Assembly (NCBI RefSeq): GCF_005671395.1
Contig: NZ_CP040428.1
Location: 558,001 to 622,000, forward strand
Direction: 5' to 3'
Length of the DNA stretch: 64,000 bases
Source: Jejubacter calystegiae
GTDB taxonomy: Bacteria > Pseudomonadota > Gammaproteobacteria > Enterobacterales > Enterobacteriaceae
In this document: positions 45,987 to 59,526 of the stretch, piece by piece
Numbering within the stretch: position 1 is the first letter of the stretch
Layout of the letters: every line of letters begins with the position of its first letter
Made by a program: the position numbers and the translations under genes
The notes under the pieces: model-generated
What the model was told of the DNA's origin: nothing
The model's database searches: none
Seen by the model: only the letters and a program-made list of their open reading frames with translations

Positions 45987-46463
45987 TCAGAGGTACTCAA
46001 CCTTAACGATCTCATACTCGACTTCTCCGCCCGGCGTCTTGATCACCACCACGTCATCCACCTCTTTGCCTACCAGCCCACGGGCGATAGGGGAATTGAC
46101 GGAGAGAAGATTCTGCTTAATATCCGCCTCATCATCACCCACGATACGGTAGCACTGCTCTTCATCGCTATCGAGGTTCAGAATGGTAACGGTAGCTCCA
46201 AAGATAACGCGACCGTTGTTCGGCATTTTAGTGACATCAATCACCTGCGCGTTAGAGAGCTTGCCCTCAATATCCTTGATGCGCCCCTCGCAGAAGCCTT
46301 GCTGTTCGCGGGCGGCATGGTATTCAGCATTCTCTTTCAGATCGCCGTGCTCACGCGCTTCCGCAATCGCCGCAATGATCTCAGGGCGGCGGACGGATTT
46401 CAGGTGATCCAGCTCTTCGCGAAGTTTTTCTGCACCACGTAAAGTCATCGGAATAGGTTGCAT
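45987..46463 (-). CDS. greA: GreA, transcript cleavage elongation factor
   Basis: GreA enters the secondary channel of RNA polymerase and stimulates cleavage of backtracked RNA. The 158 residues equal E. coli GreA. The N-terminal coiled coil with the acidic tip [18 protein letters not shown] near residues 39-56 carries the catalytic Asp-Glu pair (Asp41 and Glu44). The C-terminal FKBP-like domain spans about 80-158. It starts [19 protein letters not shown]. Its leader contains a strong hairpin, and it is divergent from dacB. Confidence 0.97.
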   Translation of the reverse strand: MQPIPMTLRGAEKLREELDHLKSVRRPEIIAAIAEAREHGDLKENAEYHAAREQQGFCEGRIKDIEGKLSNAQVIDVTKMPNNGRVIFGATVTILNLDSDEEQCYRIVGDDEADIKQNLLSVNSPIARGLVGKEVDDVVVIKTPGGEVEYEIVKVEYL

Positions 46464-46571
46464 TTCTTATACCTCTTAAAACTGTCCTGTTGGGATCGGT
46501 ACACCACAGTCGGCACTCGGGCCTGGCCCGGAAGTCCTGCTTTTAGCCGGGAAAGAAACAAAAGAAAACCG

Positions 46572-46594
46572 ACCCGGGGAAGACCCCCGGGTCA
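46572..46594 (-). terminator. greA leader hairpin (possible GraL-type attenuator)
   Basis: GACCCGGGG (46572-46580) pairs perfectly with CCCCGGGTC (46586-46594). On the minus strand it is followed by GGTTTTCTTTTG. E. coli greA has a leader terminator at a similar place that yields the small RNA GraL, so most greA transcripts may end here. Confidence 0.6.
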
Positions 46595-46715
46595 GTGATA
46601 ATTTTTCAATTTGATACTCATTTTACCCGGAAGTTCCCCGGGGGTCATCGTTTACTTTGCGGTGCAATGCACCGTAGTATGACGGGCACGTTTCCAGGCC
46701 GTAACCGCGAGATTT

Positions 46716-48149
46716 ATGCGATTTTCCAGTTTTATAATCGGGTTGACCAGCATTTTTACATTGAGCGCCCAGGCTGCCAGTGTGGATGAATACGTTCAGC
46801 AGCTCCCCGCCGGGAGCAACCTTGCGTTCCTGGCTCAGAAGGTGGGTGCGAGTTCGCCAACTATGGATTACCACGGTCAGCAGATGGCGCTACCGGCCAG
46901 TACCCAGAAGGTGATTACCGCGCTGGCGGCTCTGCTGCAGTTGGGGCCGGACTATCGCTTTACCACCACACTGGAGCGCCGCGGCGATGTGGAGGATGGC
47001 GTACTTCAGGGGGATTTGATCGCGCGCTTTAGTGGCGATCCTACTCTGCGTCGTCAGAATATTCGCAATCTGGTGACGGCGCTGAAAAAAGAGGGCGTAC
47101 AGCGCATTAGCGGCAACATCCTGATCGACACCTCGGTCTTTACCAGCCACGATAAAGCGCCGGGTTGGCCATGGAACGACATGACCCAGTGCTTCAGCGC
47201 CCCCCCCTCGGCCGCCATTATCGACCGCAACTGTTTTTCCGTCTCGCTCTACAGCGCGCCGAAAGCTAACGACACCGCCTTTGTGCGTATCGCCTCATAC
47301 TATCCGGTCACCGTTTTCAGTCAGGTGCGTACCCTGGCTCGCGGCTCGGCGGACGCCCGCTACTGTGAACTGGATGTGGTGCCGGGCGATCTTAACCGCT
47401 ATACCCTGACCGGCTGCCTGCCCCAGCGCAGCGATCCGCTGCCGCTCGCCTTCGCGATTCAGGATGGTGCCGGCTATGCCGGCGCGATCATCAAAGACGA
47501 ACTGAAAACCGCAGGCATTAGTTACGACGGCTCCCTGATGCGCCAGACCAAACCGGAAGAGCCCGGCACCGTCATTGCCAGCGTGAATTCGCCGCCACTG
47601 CACGATCTGCTGCGCATTATGCTGAAGAAGTCCGATAACATGATCGCCGATACCGTTTTCCGTACCATTGGTCGCGAATACTTCGGCGTTCAGGGTACCT
47701 GGCGCGCCGGTGCCGATGCGGTACGCCAGTTGCTGCGACAAAAGGCGGGTATCGATCTGGGTAATACCATCGTGGTGGACGGCTCAGGCCTGTCACGTCA
47801 CAACCTGATCTCGCCAACCACCATGATGAAGGTGCTGCAGTACATTGCTGCCCACGACAGCGAGCTGAACTTTATTTCAATGCTGCCGCTGGCGGGTCAC
47901 GACGGCTCGCTGCAGTATCGCGCCGGTCTGGATATCGCGGGGGTCAATGGCAAAGTTTCCGCCAAGACCGGATCGCTGCAAGGGGTGTATAATCTGGCTG
48001 GCTTTATCACGACTGCCAGCGGTCAGAAAATGGCGTTCGTCCAGTTCCTGTCCGGCTACGCCGTACCGCCGGCCGATTATCGTAACCGTCGTATTCCTTT
48101 ATCCCGCTTCGAAGGGCGGCTTTATAAGGATATCTACCGGAATAACTGA
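46716..48149 (+). CDS. dacB: DacB (PBP4), D-alanyl-D-alanine carboxypeptidase/endopeptidase
   Basis: PBP4 is a periplasmic class C penicillin-binding protein that trims and cleaves peptidoglycan cross-links. The 477 residues equal E. coli DacB. A signal peptide ends near AQA (residue 20). Active-site motifs are Ser62-x-x-Lys65 (ASTQK), SDN in KKSDNMIAD near 306 and KTG in SAKTGSLQG near 417. The pmrA start is two bases after the dacB stop with no terminator between, so dacB-pmrA-pmrB are probably one transcript. Confidence 0.97.
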   Translation: MRFSSFIIGLTSIFTLSAQAASVDEYVQQLPAGSNLAFLAQKVGASSPTMDYHGQQMALPASTQKVITALAALLQLGPDYRFTTTLERRGDVEDGVLQGDLIARFSGDPTLRRQNIRNLVTALKKEGVQRISGNILIDTSVFTSHDKAPGWPWNDMTQCFSAPPSAAIIDRNCFSVSLYSAPKANDTAFVRIASYYPVTVFSQVRTLARGSADARYCELDVVPGDLNRYTLTGCLPQRSDPLPLAFAIQDGAGYAGAIIKDELKTAGISYDGSLMRQTKPEEPGTVIASVNSPPLHDLLRIMLKKSDNMIADTVFRTIGREYFGVQGTWRAGADAVRQLLRQKAGIDLGNTIVVDGSGLSRHNLISPTTMMKVLQYIAAHDSELNFISMLPLAGHDGSLQYRAGLDIAGVNGKVSAKTGSLQGVYNLAGFITTASGQKMAFVQFLSGYAVPPADYRNRRIPLSRFEGRLYKDIYRNN

Positions 48150-48151
48150 CT

Positions 48152-48814
48152 ATGAAGCTACTCATTGTCGAAGACGATTTACTGCTGCAACAGGGACTGG
48201 CCCAGGCGCTGGGTAACGAAGGCTATGCCCTGGATTGTGCGGCCAGCGCCGCCGAAGCGGACGCGCTGATCCAGAGCGGCGAATACAGTCTGGTGATCCT
48301 CGATCTCGGCCTGCCGGACAAAGACGGCGCCACGCTGTTAAGCCAGTGGCGTCGCCGCGGCACCAGTAATCCGGTCCTGATCCTGACCGCCCGCGACGCG
48401 CTGGAAGATCGGGTTCAGGGGCTGGATGCCGGTGCTGATGACTACCTGGTCAAGCCTTTCGCCCTGACTGAACTTCAGGCCAGGGTGCGGGCGCTGATCC
48501 GCCGCTGGCAGGGCCAGAGCGATAACCTGCTGCAGCAAGATGATTTGACCCTCAACCTGCAAACTCAGCAGGTACTTTTGGGCGGCCAACCGGTGGAAGT
48601 CACCCCCAAAGAATTTGCTCTGCTTTGCCGCCTGATAATGCGGGTCGGCCAGACCGTTCACCGCGAAACGCTCCAGCAGGATATCTATAGCTGGCAGGAC
48701 GACCCCGGCTCCAACACCCTGGAAGTGCATATCCATAACCTGCGCCGCAAGCTGGGCAAAGAGCGCATTAAAACGGTGCGCGGCGTCGGCTACCGGCTGG
48801 AGAAAATCCAGTGA
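48152..48814 (+). CDS. basR: PmrA/BasR-type response regulator
   Basis: This OmpR-family regulator has a receiver domain (1-115) with Asp8-Asp9 and the phosphorylated Asp51 in LVILDLGLPDKDG. A winged-helix DNA-binding domain (about 125-220) ends in NTLEVHIHNLRRKLG and KTVRGVGYRLEK. The 220 residues resemble E. coli BasR (222) more than QseB, especially HRETLQQDIYSWQDDPGSNTLEVHIHNL versus the BasR equivalent. PmrA activates lipid A and LPS modification genes. In E. coli it follows eptA; here it lies directly after dacB. An orthologue/paralogue distinction cannot be made from the window. Confidence 0.85.
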   Translation: MKLLIVEDDLLLQQGLAQALGNEGYALDCAASAAEADALIQSGEYSLVILDLGLPDKDGATLLSQWRRRGTSNPVLILTARDALEDRVQGLDAGADDYLVKPFALTELQARVRALIRRWQGQSDNLLQQDDLTLNLQTQQVLLGGQPVEVTPKEFALLCRLIMRVGQTVHRETLQQDIYSWQDDPGSNTLEVHIHNLRRKLGKERIKTVRGVGYRLEKIQ

Positions 48815-49869
48815 ACAGCATGCGCCGCCGTCTGATGATTATGCTGGCGGCGATTCTGCTGTTCTTTCAACTGGTGAGCGTTATCTGGCTGTGGCATGAA
48901 AGCCAGGAGCAAATCGGCTTTCTGGTTAATGAGACGCTGTCAGCACAAACCCGCAATCAGCACGTGGAAAAAGAGATTCACGAGGCCATCGCCTCCCTGC
49001 TGGTGCCTTCGCTGGTGATGGTGGGTTTCACCCTGTTCTTCTCGTTCTGGGCCGTAAGCTGGATCACCCGGCCGCTGAACCGTCTGCGCAGTAGCCTTGC
49101 CAGCCGTTCCGCCGATAATCTTTCGCCGTTGCCGATGTATACCGATATGGAAGAGGTGGCGGCCGTCACCACCTCCATTAACCAACTGTTGGCGCGTCTG
49201 GACAGCACCATTCAGCAGGAGCGGCTGTTCACCGCCGACGCCGCCCACGAGCTCCGCACGCCGCTGGCAGGCATCCGCCTGCATCTGGAACTGCTGGAGC
49301 AGCAGGGAATGCCCCAGGCCGGGTTGCTGATTGAGCGCATCGATCGCCTGATGCATACCGTTGGTCAGCTACTGATGCTGTCACGGGCCGGTCAGGCGCT
49401 GGCCAGCGGCCACTACACCACCGTGAACTGGCGCAACGACATTATCGCCCCGTTAACCATGGAGGCGGAAGAGATGGCGCAGCAGCGCCAACAACGCATT
49501 ATTTGGCCGGCGTCTTCCCCCCTGATGGTGGAAGGCGACGCGGTGTTGTTACGCCTGATGCTGCGTAATCTGCTGGAGAATGCCTGCCGTTACGGACCGG
49601 AGGGCGGCGTTATTGATGTGCGGCTTAGCCAGCAGCAGGAAGGAACGCAGCTGACGGTTATCGATGAGGGCCCCGGCATTGATGAGGAACATCGGCTGAA
49701 AATTACCGAGCCGTTTCGCCGCCTCGATCAGCGCTACGGCGGCAGCGGCCTTGGGCTAAGTATTATTCAGCGCATCGTGCAGCTTCATCGGGGGAAAATT
49801 ATTCTGGAAAACCGTCGCGATAGCGAAGGTCTTGAGGCGGGCTGCTGGCTACCAACCCATATCGATTAA
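48811..49869 (+). CDS. basS: PmrB/BasS-type sensor histidine kinase
   Basis: PmrB senses Fe3+, Al3+, acidity or cationic peptides and phosphorylates PmrA. The 352 residues include a first helix (about 8-28), a short periplasmic loop (about 29-62), a second helix (about 63-82), a HAMP linker, the H-box His146 in ADAAHELRTPLAGI, and ATPase motifs NLLENACRYG, DEGPGI and GSGLGLSI. Two ExxE motifs, as in Fe3+-binding PmrB, occur in the loop (Glu30-Glu33 and Glu55-Glu58). The start is GTG at 48811, overlapping pmrA by four bases; ATG at 48820 is an alternative. Confidence 0.87.
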   Translation: MNSMRRRLMIMLAAILLFFQLVSVIWLWHESQEQIGFLVNETLSAQTRNQHVEKEIHEAIASLLVPSLVMVGFTLFFSFWAVSWITRPLNRLRSSLASRSADNLSPLPMYTDMEEVAAVTTSINQLLARLDSTIQQERLFTADAAHELRTPLAGIRLHLELLEQQGMPQAGLLIERIDRLMHTVGQLLMLSRAGQALASGHYTTVNWRNDIIAPLTMEAEEMAQQRQQRIIWPASSPLMVEGDAVLLRLMLRNLLENACRYGPEGGVIDVRLSQQQEGTQLTVIDEGPGIDEEHRLKITEPFRRLDQRYGGSGLGLSIIQRIVQLHRGKIILENRRDSEGLEAGCWLPTHID

Positions 49870-49916
49870 AAAACGCCCCGCGTCCCTTCTTCTCTTGTGA
49901 AGGTAACGCAGGGCGT
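49867..49916 (-). terminator. obgE terminator
   Basis: On the minus strand ACGCCCTGCGTTACCTTC (49916-49899) pairs imperfectly with GAAGGGACGCGGGGCGT, followed by TTTTTT (49872-49867). It separates convergent pmrB and obgE. Confidence 0.85.
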
Positions 49917-49926
49917 ATTCTGACGA

Positions 49927-52090
<2,164 letters not shown>

Positions 52091-52130
52091 CACTCTTTCC
52101 CCTGTTGCGGCAACTGCCTGCCCCAGAATA

Positions 52131-52160
52131 ATAAAAAGCCCCGCAACGTGTTGCGGGGCT
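52131..52160 (-). terminator. rpmA terminator
   Basis: On the minus strand AGCCCCGCAAC (52160-52150) pairs perfectly with GTTGCGGGGCT (52147-52137), followed by TTTTATT. It should end most rplU-rpmA transcripts before yhbE-obgE. Confidence 0.92.
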
Positions 52161-52186
52161 CTATCCGTTACCGGGACTCGAAAAAC

Positions 52187-52831
<645 letters not shown>

Positions 52832-53034
52832 TCACAATAGGGCGCGAATATTACGCAAATAGTGAGGCTTTGACAAGCCCGATCGACGTTCTGTACAGAA
52901 AAAAAACGCAACTGCGACGGCGCCGTTTATCTGCCGCGTTTTTACGGTACAATCCGTACAATTGAGTATACGATTCCCCATTACGTTATCCCGTAGGGAT
53001 GTGTGGTCAACAGGACGATAGCCAGATTTTTGCG

Positions 53035-54006
53035 ATGAATTTAGAGAATATTAATCAGTTAACCGCGCAAGATATGGCGGGTGTCAACGCAGTCATCCTT
53101 GAGCAACTCAGCACTGATGTTCAGCTTATCAATCAGTTGGGATACTACATCGTTAGCGGCGGTGGAAAGCGCATTCGCCCCATGATCGCCGTGCTTTCTG
53201 CCCGGGCGCTCGACTATCAGGGGGATGCCCACATCACGCTCGCCGCGCTGATTGAGTTTATCCACACGGCCACCCTGCTGCACGACGATGTTGTGGACGA
53301 GTCGGATATGCGTCGCGGCAAGGCGACAGCCAACGCCGCCTTCGGAAACGCCGCCAGCGTGCTGGTGGGTGACTTTATCTATACCCGCGCCTTCCAGATG
53401 ATGACCCGTCTGGGCTCATTAAAGGTGCTGGAAGTGATGTCCGAAGCGGTCAACGTTATCGCTGAAGGCGAAGTACTGCAGTTGATGAACGTCAACGATC
53501 CGGACATCACGGAAGAAAGCTATATGCGGGTTATCTATAGCAAGACTGCCCGCCTGTTCGAGGCCGCCAGCCAGTGTGCGGGAATTCTGGCCGGTGCGAC
53601 GCCGGAGCAGGAACAGGCGTTGCAGGATTATGGCCGTTATCTGGGTACCGCTTTCCAGCTTATCGACGATCTGCTGGATTACAGCGCCGATGGCGAAACT
53701 CTGGGCAAGAATGTCGGCGACGATCTGAATGAAGGCAAGCCGACACTACCGCTACTGCACGCCATGCAGAACGGCACGCCGGAACAGGCCCGGATGATCC
53801 GTCAGGCTATTGAGGAAGGCAACGGCCGTCATTTATTGGAACCGGTTCTGGAAACAATGGCCGCCTGCGGATCGCTGGAATGGACCCGTCAGCGTGCGGA
53901 GGAAGAGGCCGATAAAGCCATCGCCGCCCTCGCCGCCCTGCCGGACACGCCGCAGCGTGAAGCCCTGGTGGCGCTGGCGCATATCGCCGTACAGCGTAAT
54001 CACTAA
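53035..54006 (+). CDS. ispB: IspB, octaprenyl diphosphate synthase
   Basis: IspB extends farnesyl diphosphate with isopentenyl units to the C40 chain used for ubiquinone and menaquinone side chains. The 323 residues equal E. coli IspB. The first Asp-rich motif is LLHDDVVDESDMRRG near 84-98 and the second is QLIDDLLDYSAD near 211-222; GGGKRIRP near 46-53 binds the diphosphate. The frame is open to 52999, but homology starts at the ATG at 53035. It is divergent from rplU. Confidence 0.97.
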   Translation: MNLENINQLTAQDMAGVNAVILEQLSTDVQLINQLGYYIVSGGGKRIRPMIAVLSARALDYQGDAHITLAALIEFIHTATLLHDDVVDESDMRRGKATANAAFGNAASVLVGDFIYTRAFQMMTRLGSLKVLEVMSEAVNVIAEGEVLQLMNVNDPDITEESYMRVIYSKTARLFEAASQCAGILAGATPEQEQALQDYGRYLGTAFQLIDDLLDYSADGETLGKNVGDDLNEGKPTLPLLHAMQNGTPEQARMIRQAIEEGNGRHLLEPVLETMAACGSLEWTRQRAEEEADKAIAALAALPDTPQREALVALAHIAVQRNH

Positions 54007-54011
54007 TCTCC

Positions 54012-54031
54012 CCCGCGTCGTCCGGCGCGGG
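54012..54031 (+). terminator. Hairpin after ispB
   Basis: CCCGCG (54012-54017) pairs with CGCGGG (54026-54031), followed by TTTC. It is a short, moderate terminator. Confidence 0.6.
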
Positions 54032-54179
54032 TTTCACCCGTTTCATTCTCCTCTGTGCATCAGTCCACATTTCAGCGCGTATTAGAAACTTACAGGAACC
54101 ATTGGTAACTGTTTATGTTATAAACAGAAGGCAATGAAGTCACCGGAGCTATGGCACATTCTGCTGACAGGGAGAAAAC

Positions 54180-54443
54180 ATGAAAAACCAATTCGTCGAC
54201 TGGCACTCTGCCGATATCATCGCAGCGCTTCGTAAAAAGGGAACATCACTGGCGGCGGTTTCACGCAGTGCCGGTCTTAGCTCGTCCACGCTTGCCAACG
54301 CGCTTAGCCGCCCCTGGCCGAAAGGCGAACGGTTGATCGCCGAAGCGTTAGGCATTGACCCGTGGGTGATCTGGCCATCCCGCTACCACGATCCTGTTAC
54401 CCACGAGTTTATCGACAGAAGGCGTTCCATTCGCCAGCGCTAA
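54180..54443 (+). CDS. sfsB: SfsB (Nlp/Ner-like), DNA-binding regulator
   Basis: The 87 residues match E. coli SfsB (Nlp, about 92 aa): DWHSADIIAALRKKGTSLAAVSRSAGLSSSTLANALSRPWPKGERLIAEALG contains a helix-turn-helix like that of phage Mu Ner, followed by IDPWVIWPSRYHDP and THEFIDR. In E. coli it is linked to maltose gene control in crp mutants, but its regulon is not settled. The ATG has AGGGAG upstream. It lies between ispB and convergent murA. Confidence 0.93.
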   Translation: MKNQFVDWHSADIIAALRKKGTSLAAVSRSAGLSSSTLANALSRPWPKGERLIAEALGIDPWVIWPSRYHDPVTHEFIDRRRSIRQR

Positions 54444-54448
54444 AAACG

Positions 54449-54476
54449 AAACGGGGCCAATCAGGCCCCGTTTTTT
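54449..54476. terminator. Bidirectional terminator between sfsB and murA
   Basis: AAACGGGGCC (54449-54458) pairs with GGCCCCGTTT (54464-54473), with further T on + and A before the stem, so both converging genes are served. Confidence 0.92.
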
Positions 54477-54492
54477 GCTCTTATCTCAGCGA

Positions 54493-55755
<1,263 letters not shown>

Positions 55756-55805
55756 TCAACAGTTCTCTATTATTCAATCTCTGCTACCGGCGCACTGCCC
55801 ATAGC

Positions 55806-56060
55806 TTAAAAGCCGTTTAATTTACGGTCGCGTTCCCACTCCTGCGGGGTATAAGCCTTAATGGAGACCGCGTGAATGCGGTTTTCGGCAATCAGCTCCA
55901 TCAGCGGCGCATAAACAGCCTGCTGCTTCTTAACGCGACTCATATCGGCGAACAGGTCACCCACCGCGATAACCTGAAAGTGGCTGCCATCGCCAGAGAC
56001 GTGGGCTTCCTGAAGGGGCAGTGCATTCATCAGCACTGTCTGAATTTCATGATTTTCCAT
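55806..56060 (-). CDS. ibaG: IbaG, BolA-family protein
   Basis: IbaG is a BolA-like protein that binds monothiol glutaredoxin with a shared [2Fe-2S] cluster and is linked to acid resistance. The 84 residues equal the E. coli protein: [37 protein letters not shown], then [14 protein letters not shown], then [22 protein letters not shown] with the conserved His. The frame is open to 56150, but homology starts at 56060. It lies between mlaB and murA in the usual order. Confidence 0.96.
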   Translation of the reverse strand: MENHEIQTVLMNALPLQEAHVSGDGSHFQVIAVGDLFADMSRVKKQQAVYAPLMELIAENRIHAVSIKAYTPQEWERDRKLNGF

Positions 56061-56181
56061 GGGATCACTTCGTCGGATAGTAAAACAGCCCCACATCTTA
56101 GAGGAAAGTGGCGCACGCTTAAACAGGCAAAGCGGCCCGGATTGTAACAATCATCCGGGCCGCCAGGTAAAGTGCTGAAAA

Positions 56182-56484
56182 TTAGAGGCCGTCTGTGGGA
56201 AAGGCGCCTGACGGCAAATTGTAGAGCCGGGCCAGGGTCTGCAGGCTGGGGCTAACGCCGCTAATCGTCACCGACTGACCAGAAGATGAGGCGAGAGCAA
56301 CCAGATGCACCAGCAACGCCAGGCCTGCGGTATCTACCCGTTCCAGCCCCTGCAACGCGATATACCGCAGGTCGCGGCTCACTTCAGCCCGTGCGTCCCA
56401 CAGTGGACGCAGGGTCTGCTCCTCGAGTACGCCTTCCAGGTTCAGGGTCTCGCCCTGACGTGCCCAGCGTAGCGATGCGGACAT
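56182..56484 (-). CDS. mlaB: MlaB, STAS-domain subunit of the Mla complex
   Basis: MlaB is the cytoplasmic STAS protein that stabilises the MlaFE ATPase core. The 100 residues match E. coli MlaB (97) weakly at the N-terminus and well in the STAS core: VDTAGLALLVHLVALA with the conserved Thr52-type residue (VDTAG), and LARLYNLPS near the end. Its ATG overlaps the mlaC stop by one base (TAATG). Confidence 0.95.
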   Translation of the reverse strand: MSASLRWARQGETLNLEGVLEEQTLRPLWDARAEVSRDLRYIALQGLERVDTAGLALLVHLVALASSSGQSVTISGVSPSLQTLARLYNLPSGAFPTDGL

Positions 56485-57119
56485 TACTTTTTCTCGTCCA
56501 GGGTGATTTTCTGTTTAGAGATAGATTTTAGCTGTTCGGTCAGACCATCAATGCCTTTAGTGCGCAGCAGATCGCTCCATTCATTCTGTTTGGTGGTGAT
56601 CATGCTGACGCCTTCGGCAATCATGTCGTAGGCCTGCCAGTTGCCGCTCTGGGTGTTCTTACGCCACTGGAAGTCCAGGCGTACCGGCGGACGGCCGTTG
56701 GGATCGATGATAGTGACGCGAATCGGCACTATGGTGGCGTCGCCCAGCGGCTTTTCGGGAGCGACCTGATAAGTCTGGCCGTGATACATCGCCAGCGCCT
56801 GGCCGTAGGCCTGTTTCAGATATTCGCGGAAAGCAGCGAAGTAGGCTTCACGCTGCGCCGGAGTCGCCTCTTTATAGTAACGACCCAGCACCAGGGCACC
56901 GGCATATTTTACCTGCACGTAGGGCAGCAGTTCCTGATCGACCACGTCGCGCAGATGGTCCGGGTTCTGACGAATCTGCGGCTGCTCGCGTTTCAGACGA
57001 TCGAAGGTTTTTTTCGCCGCTTCGTTCATCACCTGATAAGGATTGGACATATCCGCGGCTACCGCTGTTGCCAGCGGCGCAATCACCAGCATAGCGACCA
57101 TTAACATACGTTTAATCAT
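56484..57119 (-). CDS. mlaC: MlaC, periplasmic phospholipid carrier
   Basis: MlaC shuttles phospholipids between the outer-membrane MlaA-porin complex and MlaFEDB. The 211 residues equal E. coli MlaC. A signal peptide ([21 protein letters not shown], cleavage near residue 22) is followed by [18 protein letters not shown], the [16 protein letters not shown] segment and [26 protein letters not shown]. It is the fourth gene of mlaFEDCB. Confidence 0.97.
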   Translation of the reverse strand: MIKRMLMVAMLVIAPLATAVAADMSNPYQVMNEAAKKTFDRLKREQPQIRQNPDHLRDVVDQELLPYVQVKYAGALVLGRYYKEATPAQREAYFAAFREYLKQAYGQALAMYHGQTYQVAPEKPLGDATIVPIRVTIIDPNGRPPVRLDFQWRKNTQSGNWQAYDMIAEGVSMITTKQNEWSDLLRTKGIDGLTEQLKSISKQKITLDEKK

Positions 57120-57136
57120 ATGAATTTTCTCCTGAA

Positions 57137-57688
57137 TTACTTCGTCGTGCCGGGTTGCGGCTGTGTTCCATTATCTCCGGCCGCGGCCTTATCGCCATCG
57201 CCCGGGTTCTTATTATCGTCGCTGTTGCTCTTGTACAGGAACTGACCGATCAGATCCTCCAGCACCATCGCCGACTTGGTGTCCTGAATGGTATCACCAT
57301 CCTTAAGAATAGCGGTTCCCAGCTCAGGATCCTCGAAGCCGATATTCATCGCCAGGTACTGCTCTCCCAGAAGCCCGGAGGTGCGGATCGCCAGCGAGCT
57401 GGTATCCGGAATATGGTTATAACGCTGTTCGATGTCCATCGCTACCCGCGGCAGATAGCTCTTCGGGTCAAGGGAGATATCGTGCACCCGGCCAATAGTC
57501 ACCCCGCCGATACGAATAGGCGAGCGCTCCTTCAGACCGCCGATATTATCGAAGGTCGCATACAGACGATAAGTTGGCTCGCTGTTCAGCGCGGTGACGT
57601 TAGCCACCTTCAGACACAGGAAAATGGCGGCCACCAGCGCTATCAACAAAAACGCGCCGACCCAGATTTCAGATTTCTTGGTTTGCAT
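57137..57688 (-). CDS. mlaD: MlaD, MCE-domain lipid-binding subunit
   Basis: MlaD forms a hexameric ring anchored in the inner membrane that passes lipid between MlaC and MlaFE. The 183 residues match E. coli MlaD. One N-terminal helix (about 7-27) is followed by the MCE domain (about 38-115, [29 protein letters not shown]) and a pore-loop region with [17 protein letters not shown]. The C-terminus is Asp/Gly/Gln-rich and disordered. Confidence 0.97.
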   Translation of the reverse strand: MQTKKSEIWVGAFLLIALVAAIFLCLKVANVTALNSEPTYRLYATFDNIGGLKERSPIRIGGVTIGRVHDISLDPKSYLPRVAMDIEQRYNHIPDTSSLAIRTSGLLGEQYLAMNIGFEDPELGTAILKDGDTIQDTKSAMVLEDLIGQFLYKSNSDDNKNPGDGDKAAAGDNGTQPQPGTTK

Positions 57689-57692
57689 TCAC

Positions 57693-58475
57693 TTAATTCC
57701 CAAACATCAGTGCCGTCAGCACAAAATCCAGACCCAGCACCGCCAGCGACGCATGCACGACGGTACGCGTGGTTGCCCGACTAATTCCCGCGGAGGTCGG
57801 CACCGCATCATAGCCGTTAAACAGCGCTATCCAGCTTACGGTTACGGCGAACACTACGCTCTTAATCACGCAGTTCACCAGATCCATACGCCAGTCAACC
57901 GCGTTCTGCATGGCGGACCAGAAGAAGCCGGCGTCGATGCCTTTCCAGGTCACGCCCACCAGCGCGCCGCCCAGAATCCCGACGGCGACAAAAATCACCG
58001 ATAGCAGCGGCAGCGAAATCATACCGGCCCAGAAGCGCGGCGAAACGACCCTGCGCAGCGGATCCACCGCCATCATCTCCATACTGGAAAGCTGCTCGGT
58101 GGCCTTCATCAGGCCAATCTCCGCCGTCAGGGCGGAGCCCGCACGTCCGGCGAACAGCAGCGCCGTCACCACCGGCCCCAGCTCCCGCAACAGCGATAGC
58201 GCCACCATCATGCCAAGACTGGTTTCCGCACTGTAGGTGGTCAGCACCAGATAGCCCTGGAGCCCCAGCACCATCCCGATAAACAGCCCGGAAACGATGA
58301 TGATCATCAGCGACAGTACGCCAACGTTATAGAGTTGCTTAACCAACAGTGGGGCGTGTTTACGGAATTCCGGCTTGCCCACCAGCGCGTTAAACAACAT
58401 TAACCCGGCACGCCCGAACGCGGCGCAGGTCGCTATCCCACGACGGCCGAACGACGCCAGTGCATTTAGAAGCAT
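57693..58475 (-). CDS. mlaE: MlaE, permease subunit of the Mla complex
   Basis: MlaE is the ABC permease partner of MlaF. The 260 residues equal E. coli MlaE and contain five to six hydrophobic helices. The family motif [39 protein letters not shown] lies at about 114-152, holding the coupling helix. It is followed by mlaD after four bases. It starts [13 protein letters not shown]. Confidence 0.97.
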   Translation of the reverse strand: MLLNALASFGRRGIATCAAFGRAGLMLFNALVGKPEFRKHAPLLVKQLYNVGVLSLMIIIVSGLFIGMVLGLQGYLVLTTYSAETSLGMMVALSLLRELGPVVTALLFAGRAGSALTAEIGLMKATEQLSSMEMMAVDPLRRVVSPRFWAGMISLPLLSVIFVAVGILGGALVGVTWKGIDAGFFWSAMQNAVDWRMDLVNCVIKSVVFAVTVSWIALFNGYDAVPTSAGISRATTRTVVHASLAVLGLDFVLTALMFGN

Positions 58476-58482
58476 GAGTGGC

Positions 58483-59295
58483 TCAACTCCCTGTTCCTGT
58501 TAGATCGTGTTGGTAGTCCCCGGCGGGGTAGCGGAACGGAACCGGACCGTCGGCGATGCCGTCCAGGAACTGGCGCACCCGGGGATCCTGATTATCCGCA
58601 AGCGACTGGGGCGAACCTTCAGCCACCACCCGACGATCCGCGATAATCCAGGCGTGATCCGCGATGCTCAGCACCTCTGGCACGTCGTGGGAAACCACAA
58701 TACAGGTGACACCCAGCGAGCTGTTCAGCTCGGAGATCAGCTTCACCAGCACTCCCATGGTAATGGGATCCTGACCGACAAAAGGCTCATCGAACATGAT
58801 CAGATCCGGCTCAAGCGCGATAGCGCGCGCCAGTGCTGCACGGCGCGCCATACCGCCGGACAGTTCGGAAGGCATCAGCGACGCCGCGCCCCGCAGTCCT
58901 ACCGCCTCCAGCTTCATCATCACCGTGCTATGCAGCAGCGGCTCCGGCAGCCGGGTATGCTCGCGCAGCGGCCAGGCCACGTTTTCAAATACGGTGAGAT
59001 CGGTAAAGAGCGCCCCGGACTGGAACAGCATACTCATCCGTTTGCGCACCTGGTAAAGCCGCGAGCGTGACATGGCGGGTATGTTTTCTCCGTCGAAGAG
59101 AATCTCCCCGGTATCCGGCGGGATCTGGCCGCCGATCAGGCGCAACAGCGTCGTTTTACCGATGCCTGAAGGGCCCATAATCGCCGAGATCTTGCCCCGG
59201 GGTACCGAGAGCGTAATCTCGTCAAAGATACGCCGCTCCCCTCTCGAGAAGCTGACTCCCCGAACCTCGACCAGATTCGTCTGCGTCTGGCTCAT
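58483..59295 (-). CDS. mlaF: MlaF, ATP-binding subunit of the Mla complex
   Basis: MlaF powers the phospholipid transporter that keeps outer-membrane asymmetry. The 270 residues match E. coli MlaF (269). Walker A GPSGIGKT lies near 41-48, the signature LSGGMARR near 147, Walker [14 protein letters not shown] near 165-177 and the switch His in VSHDVPEVL. The C-terminal tail [12 protein letters not shown] wraps the partner in known structures. The ATG at 59295 is preferred; a TTG one codon upstream is an alternative. It is first in mlaFEDCB and divergent from yrbG. Confidence 0.97.
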   Translation of the reverse strand: MSQTQTNLVEVRGVSFSRGERRIFDEITLSVPRGKISAIMGPSGIGKTTLLRLIGGQIPPDTGEILFDGENIPAMSRSRLYQVRKRMSMLFQSGALFTDLTVFENVAWPLREHTRLPEPLLHSTVMMKLEAVGLRGAASLMPSELSGGMARRAALARAIALEPDLIMFDEPFVGQDPITMGVLVKLISELNSSLGVTCIVVSHDVPEVLSIADHAWIIADRRVVAEGSPQSLADNQDPRVRQFLDGIADGPVPFRYPAGDYQHDLTGTGS

Positions 59296-59526
59296 CAATT
59301 GAGTTCCTGTTTACCGCATAAGATTCGCTCTGTGGCAGAGCATTCATCAAAACCCCGCATTCTTACAGAAGAATAACGCGCCGGGTTAGCTAAAGCTGGC
59401 ATTTGTTTTACTTTTTCCCTTCTAAAAGTCAAAATTAAGAATTAAACGCAACTAACACAGAACTGTATGCGCGCCCGGGGTTTCCAGCCAATGGACCGGC
59501 GATTATACCTTCCTTGAGGATTCTGC

